The translations under genes were made by a program, and so were the position numbers. Positions 58,991-64,000 of a DNA stretch of 64,000 nucleotides are shown here, piece after piece (positions within the stretch are counted from its first letter, which is position 1; every line of letters begins with the position of its first letter). The notes under the pieces are model-generated. The model did no database searches. It worked only from the letters and a program-made list of their open reading frames with translations, and was not told the origin of the DNA. The stretch covers positions 17,849,872 through 17,913,871 of the forward strand of contig OZ234497.1 of the NCBI GenBank assembly GCA_965153455.1, in the 5' to 3' direction. The stretch is from Sphagnum compactum (Eukaryota > Bryophyta > Sphagnopsida > Sphagnales).

Positions 58991-59775
58991 CTTGAATGGG
59001 GGTTACACCAAAGAAATCTCACTCTTATATAGAGCAAGGATACCAAAACAAAGCAAATGTGATTGTCTGTACCAAGTTGAAGCTTATCTATAAACCCAAC
59101 ACCTTGATTCGAATAAAGAGCGAATTCACTTCGTTCAAACACTTTTCAAAGAACAAACGTGGGATTGGTGCATGGTTCAAAAATAGGAAACACCCAACTT
59201 ACTAGAAATCCTCGCTTGGAAGGAATTCAAGTTATTGTTGAATGAAGGTTCATGCCACACCATCTTCGTGTTAAAGGATGGGATGGAATTCTTGGAGCTC
59301 ACCCAAGGGGATGGAGTGGGCTCCCTGGCCCACTATGTGCAAGACTTCAACACAAAGCTAATTATCGTCCCCCTTAAGGAGTTTGCTAGAAAGTTGGCCT
59401 TCTTGCATGGATTGAAGCCTTAGTTTGAAAAAATTGTCTACCAAGGGGTAAACATTCCAGATACATGCCAAGGCTTCGTGAAGATGGTGGAGTGCATGGA
59501 GGACAAAGGTCATCCATGTTGTTAAGGTGAAATTGAAATCAATGTCACCAAAAATCCAAATGTTGGACCAAATAATGGGAACAAGGTCCAAAACAAACGG
59601 AAGTGGGTTAAGGTAAATTAGGGCTTCATGATGACAAGGAAAAGCCCCAAGGCTACAAGGAGCCAACACGAGGAAAAAGGCAAAGCATGATTTTATAAAG
59701 GTCAAATGCTTCAACTGTGATGATCACAAGCACTTGGCGAAAGATTGCCCCAACCCATTTTTGGTCCATGTTTGC
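58991..59775 (+). pseudogene. Chromovirus gag with zinc knuckle
   Basis: Readable blocks: FLELTQGDGVGSLAHYVQDF, LKEFARKLAFLHGLKP (59235-59423), GVNIPDTCQGFVKMVE, and CFNCDDHKHLAKDC (C-x2-C-x4-H-x4-C, about 59709-59750). Broken by several stops and shifts. Confidence 0.75.
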
Positions 59776-60365
59776 ATTTCCCAAGGTAAGGAAATTTTCC
59801 AAGAGGACTTCATGGTTGAAATAGGGGCCAAGAAAAGTGAAGTCTCCAACTTATTAAAAATTAAGATGTAAAATGAACAACAAATTTTTGTGTTGTTTTT
59901 TGGATTCAATAATGAAAAATTCTCTCATGATTTCGCAAATGGCAAAGCGATTGGGGTCAAGAATGAATTAGTGGTGCATCCCATCATAGTGCCCTTGGAA
60001 CAAATTATTTTGCAAGGGAGTTCAACTTTTTGAGAACTTCACCCTTTGTGATTTAGTAATTTTGATATCATTTAAAAAACACACATTTTTGGATGCTTGT
60101 GAAATAAATGTCCTTTGTAATAGAAATAAGGGGAGAGTCCATGCCAAAGTTGGCTTTAAATTAGTGAATTTAAGTGTAGATTATAATTATTTGTTAGCAA
60201 AAGTTGAAATTGCCTTGGTCATTTTAACTGAAGAGTTAAAGTCCCCTAATTTTGTGAATTTGATATCTTTGAGAATTTCCAAGGGGGAGCTTAGACACAA
60301 GGGGCAAGGTGACTTGCCAATTATATTTTGGATTCATTCAATAAATTTTCAGAAGTTCTAACAAA
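59776..60365 (+). pseudogene. Chromovirus protease region
   Basis: A weakly recognisable segment with FVLFFGFNNEKFSHDF, NELVVHPIIVPLEQII and a 99-codon frame (60062-60361). The catalytic DSG/DTG motif is not seen. Assigned mainly by position between the knuckle and RT. Confidence 0.5.
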
Positions 60366-61226
60366 TGAATTCCCCTATTTTCTTCCACCCTGTAAAAATG
60401 TTGACCATAAGATAAAATTGGTGCCTAGTTCAACCCTAATGTCCAAAGCACCCTATAGGTTAAACCAATAGGAACTTGAAGAGCTCAAAAACAATTTAAA
60501 CGACCTCCTCCATTTAGGGTATATTCGGCAAAACAAGTCACCTTATAGGGCACCAATTTTGTTTATTGATAAAAAGGATGATAAGTTAAAGATGTGTATT
60601 GATTATCATGCCTTAAACAAAATAACCATAAAAAACAACTACTAGATGTTGAAAAGACAACTACGAGAACTAAATATTGTTCTTATGAGTTCTTGGTAAT
60701 GCCATTTAGGTGGCGTAACGTTCCATCGATGTTCATAACCTTCATGAATTCAATCTTCTAAGAAAAACTAGATGAGTTTGTGATCATCTACATTGATGAT
60801 ATCTTGGTGTATTCCAAGATGGTTGAAGAACATGCAAAACATTTAAAATATTTTTTGAGTAAGTTCCAACAAAACAAACTATTTGCTAATAGGGCGAGAA
60901 ATGAGTTTGCCCAGGAAGAGATGGACTTCCTTGGGCATATTTTGTCAAGGGGAGGGGTGAAGCCTAACCTTAAAAAGTTGTAAGCCGTAAGAGATTGGAA
61001 AAGACCAATCATGGCCAAGGGAATTTGATCCTTTTTTGGCCTAACTAACTTCTACCGAGAATTCATAAAAATATTTTCACAAATGATGAAACCACTTTTG
61101 GATCTCCTCAAAAAGAAATTATCTTTTGAATGGAAAGAAGAACAACAAAGGGTATTTAAAGACTTGAAAGAATAATTCTCGTCCACCCTTATGTTGAAGT
61201 TTTTGGATTTCACCAAAGCATTCAAA
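60366..61226 (+). pseudogene. Chromovirus reverse transcriptase
   Basis: Readable motifs: [66 protein letters not shown], and the catalytic box FVIIYIDDILVYSK (60778-60819). These are followed by FLGHILSRGGVKPNLKKL and FFGLTNFYREFIK. Stops near 60469, 60642, 60760, 60981 and elsewhere. A deletion appears between INNY and YEFLVMPF, where the region around the first RT aspartate should be. Confidence 0.85.
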
Positions 61227-61337
61227 CATTATTACAAAATGTGGGTGTAGTTCACTAGTCGCCGTTCACTAGACCAGTGAATTCACTCAAAATCCAATGA
61301 AATCACTTGGCGTACAGGGACACCTTTTGTTGTAGTG
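61227..61337. mobile_element. 111-bp CACTA-like mini-element
   Basis: Starts CATTATTACAAAATGTG and ends with the complement of CACTACAACAAAAGGTG, an imperfect ~17-base terminal inverted repeat. Flanked by AAA on both sides (61224-61226 and 61338-61340). With one AAA it adds 114 bases and interrupts the RNase H start (KAFK | VHTNAND). Too small to encode anything. Confidence 0.6.
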
Positions 61338-61340
61338 AAA

Positions 61341-61800
61341 GTTCACACGAATGCGAATGACTTCATTATCAAGGGATTTTTCATGCAAGATGGACATCCG
61401 ATTGTTTTTGAAACCAAGAAGCTCTATGGAACACAACTGCAATGATCGATTCATGAAAAATAGTTGTATGCCATGGTGTGTTTGCTTCAAAACTTGGTAA
61501 CATTACCTAGGGATGCATAAAACCAATGTCTTTACAAATAACATTTCCTTGAGGTATTTTGAAACCCAACCAAGGGCCTCAACAAAACAATTAAGATGAA
61601 TGGCATCTTGGTATTGTTGGATGTGGAATTGATTCACAAGCTAGGTCAGACAATGTAGTTCTTGATGCATTGAATCAGAAAAAAGAATTTCAAGTGGAAA
61701 AACTCTTGACCAAGACTCAAGCATTGAAGGCCATCTTCTAAGGGGAAAATAACTTCAAATGGAAAACAAAAGAAGCCTATGTGTAAAATCCCCTTGCACA
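61341..61800 (+). pseudogene. Chromovirus RNase H
   Basis: VHTNANDFIIKGFFMQDGHP, then VFETKKLYGTQLQ and YAMVCLLQNLVT, which match the usual D-A-S-D-x-A-I-G-x-V-L-x-Q-x-G-x-P-x-A-F pattern with losses: the catalytic Asp after T-N-A is Asn. Many stops follow. Confidence 0.7.
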
Positions 61801-61929
61801 AAAATATTTAAAAAAATTGTGAGAGAGGAAAAAGGTGAAAAACATCACTTTAAAAGAAAGGTTATTGAAATGGAAACAATCTTGAATCTATGTGCTAGTA
61901 GGGAAGTTGCACACAAAGATCATGTAAAA

Positions 61930-62640
61930 AGAACATGATGTGCCTATGGTGGGGCACCATGGAGAATGAACCACGAGAGTGGCCGTAGGTAAAAGATTTG
62001 ACTAGCTTGAGATGAAGGAGGATGTAAAACACGTTGTTTGCATTTGTGTGAAGTGCCAAAGTACTATGTCCATTTATAAAAAAAAATATGAACTTTATAG
62101 GCCTCTATCGATCCCTAATGAGTTATGAGAGAGTGTTTGATGGACTTCATGACCAAATTCATGGGATGGAATGGAAAAGGCACCATTTTGATAATAGTCA
62201 ATCAATTTTTTAAGTTGGTGAAAATGGTTCCAACAAAGACAATCGCAACAACCTTCAATTCAAAAGGTTGTTATTTGATATATGGGTTAGCCACCATGGG
62301 ATGCCTCATATCATTGTTAGTGATAAAAACGCCAAGTTTATGGTAGGCTTCTTAAAACATTGTTTTGGAAGGTGGGGACAAAATTGTCTTTTAACATGAC
62401 ATTTCACCCACAATTGGATGGCCAAATAAAAATGTTCAATGGGGTGTTCAATCAATACCTCCAAAACTATGTGAACAATGATCCAAGAAATTGGGGTGAA
62501 CATCTAAGCTTGGTGGAGTTCTATTATAATTCCACAACACATTCAATGACTAAAATGTCACCATTTGAATTACCATTGGGAAAAGAAACTAGGAAGCCTA
62601 TGGACTTAGCCATCCCCATGGGATGAAAGGACCACTCCAA
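61930..62640 (+). pseudogene. Chromovirus integrase
   Basis: The HHCC zinc-binding part (GHHGE ... CICVKCQS) lies near 61947-62055. The core domain follows at 62140-62626 with MDFMTKFMGWNGKG (catalytic Asp), a shifted GLATMG/SHHGMP region, and TFHPQLDGQIKMFNGVFNQY (the T-x2-H-P-Q-x-D-G-Q-x2 motif with Lys-Met replacing the usual Thr-Glu). It ends with WGEHLSLVEFYYNSTTHSM. The frame shifts near 62270 and 62350. Confidence 0.82.
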
Positions 62641-62776
62641 GGAAGTTGTGGAAATGGTTAAAGGGCATGAAAATGTCACCCAAGCCAAAAAGCTTTTGGA
62701 ATAAGCTTAAAAATAGTATGAGAAGCATGCTAATCAACACATGTAGGCACATGGAGTTTGAAGTTCAGCAACACGT

Positions 62777-63202
62777 GTGGCTAAACATTGGGATTTTAAG
62801 ACAAACGATGGACTAGCCCCATGTTTCACTACCAAGTACGCGGGGCCTTATGAATTTTTGCATAAGCCACACCCCAATGTGTATACTTTGAAGTTGTTGA
62901 CAAACTTTGTGGCACATTTGACCTTTCACATTTCGAAACTAAAGTTGTTTCTACGTGATAAACAAAGACCAAACCAAAAGTAAAAGGTGTGACCAGATGT
63001 GGATGCCATCGAACACGAGCTTGCGGTTGAAATCAAAAGCATATACCGCATAAGGCAAACACGCGTTAAGGACAAAGTGTATTTGGTCAAGTACAAAGGT
63101 TACCATCATAAGGAGGTAGTATGGATAAAACCTATGCACTTAGACCACATGTTGAACACGCTGGCCAAGCTGAGCATGGAAGGGGTCACAAACTTGGAGT
63201 GA
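62777..63202 (+). pseudogene. Integrase C-terminal part and chromodomain
   Basis: 62777-62983 encodes the GPF-like end of integrase (KYAGPYEFLHKPHPNVYTLK, then VAHLTFHISKLKLF). 62999-63202 encodes a chromodomain: AVEIKSIYRIRQTRVKDKVY, LVKYKGYHHKEVVWIKPMHL. The aromatic pattern Y...LVKWKGY...W is mostly kept, with Tyr for the middle Trp (VKYKGY). In intact elements this binds methylated histone tails. It is one of the few pieces without an internal stop. Confidence 0.8.
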
Positions 63203-64000
63203 AGAAAACATGAAAGGAAAAAAAAAACCCATTTAAAGAAAGCCTAAATGTTGATGAAGGCATCAACCCTTTATAAAATGGGTGAGAGTGCCCAAAAATA
63301 AACAAAATAAATCAATTTCACCAATCTAAGTGGGTTAAGAGTTTTTGTGAACATGGTTAGTAACGAAAAGGCTAATAAGGTTCATAAAGGAAAAAAGGAT
63401 TGGGGAAGGTAAGGAGGTGGCAACCAATGGAAATAAATTTAGAGTTGAGTTCGAATTGAAAAACTCTAAGGCCCAGTCAAGCAAGATTAGGATTATGGTG
63501 TGCGAATAAAGTTGCACATTTTTGAGTGGAAAGATCAAACTTTTTGCGCATGAACTTGTGAAACATGTCATGTTTGAGTAAAGGGGATTCAAACTATAGA
63601 GCCCTATTTGACACTATTTGTTGGCACATTTGCAACCCTCATTTGGTGTGGTGATCGAAACTTCAAAATTGGATTCAAATGAACTTAAATGAAAGAAAGG
63701 ATGGTTGGAGGGGAAGAATTGGTGAAGTGCAAGAAAACATGCTAGAAGAGCGCACGAGGTGAAAACAAAAGACACACCCCTTGGTTCCTCGTGTTGAAAA
63801 CACAAAGACACATCACAAATGGGCTCCTCTAATTATGAAAATAGGTAATCCCACAATGAGTGATCAAAGGAAAGAGATAGTAGAAGTGCTAAAGGTAATC
63901 ACCTTTAAGTAATGTCATAAAAGGTGTTGCCATCTCTAAAGCAAAGGAAAGTGACACACCCTTCTAGGCAAACCCTCTAGGCAAGCCCCCAAATGAAAGG
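63203..64000. other. Presumed 3' region of chromovirus, unassigned
   Basis: AG-rich DNA after the chromodomain stop, where a polypurine tract and 3' LTR would be expected (AAAGGAAAAAAAAAACCC at about 63213-63230 is a polypurine candidate). No LTR end could be defined, and the window ends here. Confidence 0.35.

Larger units (their letters stand above)
58991..63202 (+). mobile_element. Decayed Ty3/gypsy chromovirus
   Basis: Order of domains: gag with CCHC knuckle, protease region, RT, RNase H, integrase (HHCC and core), chromodomain. This order with a C-terminal chromodomain defines plant chromoviruses, which use it to choose heterochromatin for insertion. Frequent TAG/TAA/TGA stops, many at positions where CAG, CAA or TGG would be expected, suggest decay through cytosine deamination. 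No LTR pair was detected inside the window. Confidence 0.9.

Overview
This window looks like nuclear DNA from a seed plant with a large, repeat-rich genome. Supporting signs are GT-AG introns, a salutaridine/menthone-reductase-type dehydrogenase, a cutin-type GPAT fragment, FAR1-like MULE, CACTA and PIF/Harbinger transposons, two Ty3/gypsy lineages and short TTTAGGG runs. A gymnosperm such as a conifer is my guess from the transposon density and degree of decay; nothing in the sequence proves it.

Only one ordinary host gene appears intact: a four-exon, 297-residue short-chain dehydrogenase/reductase (SDR1) on the minus strand at 10329-11944, with three ~0.42 kb tandem repeats upstream. An inverted paralogous block lies about 30 kb away (SDR2, plus strand, 41010-44885, with homologous 3' flank to ~46210). 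SDR2 has lost exon 1, carries a 1-bp deletion in exon 2, and holds a ~2.35 kb insertion in its last intron. Fragments of a tyrosyl-tRNA synthetase gene (about 5930-6200) and a GPAT4/6/8-type acyltransferase (14835-15343) are gene relics.

Layout: 1-850 AT-rich repeat; 1273-5460 decayed Ty3/gypsy element; 5.9-6.2 kb TyrRS relic; 9.0-13.5 kb SDR1 with flank and promoter array; 14.8-15.3 kb GPAT relic; 17.1-21.3 kb a decayed MULE with a zinc-finger ORF; 25.8-38.4 kb a second, better preserved MULE with tandem arrays, a nested CACTA element with perfect 3-bp target duplications, and a second copy of the zinc-finger ORF; 38.7-39.5 kb GC-rich insertion; 39.8-40.9 kb array of alternating palindromes; 41.0-46.2 kb SDR2 block; 46.5-46.9 kb gypsy gag relic; 49.0-52.1 kb PIF/Harbinger relic; 53.8-54.2 kb lone conserved ORF; 55.2-55.7 kb tandem repeat; 58.4-63.2 kb decayed chromovirus with a readable chromodomain.

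Two observations stand out. (1) Both MULE copies carry, convergent to the transposase, the same otherwise unrecognised C2H2-type zinc-finger protein, an arrangement that recalls mudrA/mudrB of maize MuDR. (2) Two minus-strand ORFs (42349-42771 and 53836-54249) encode diverged members of an unrecognised ~140-residue family whose C-terminal 40 residues are strongly conserved despite many synonymous differences. All homology calls are by eye and no search was run.
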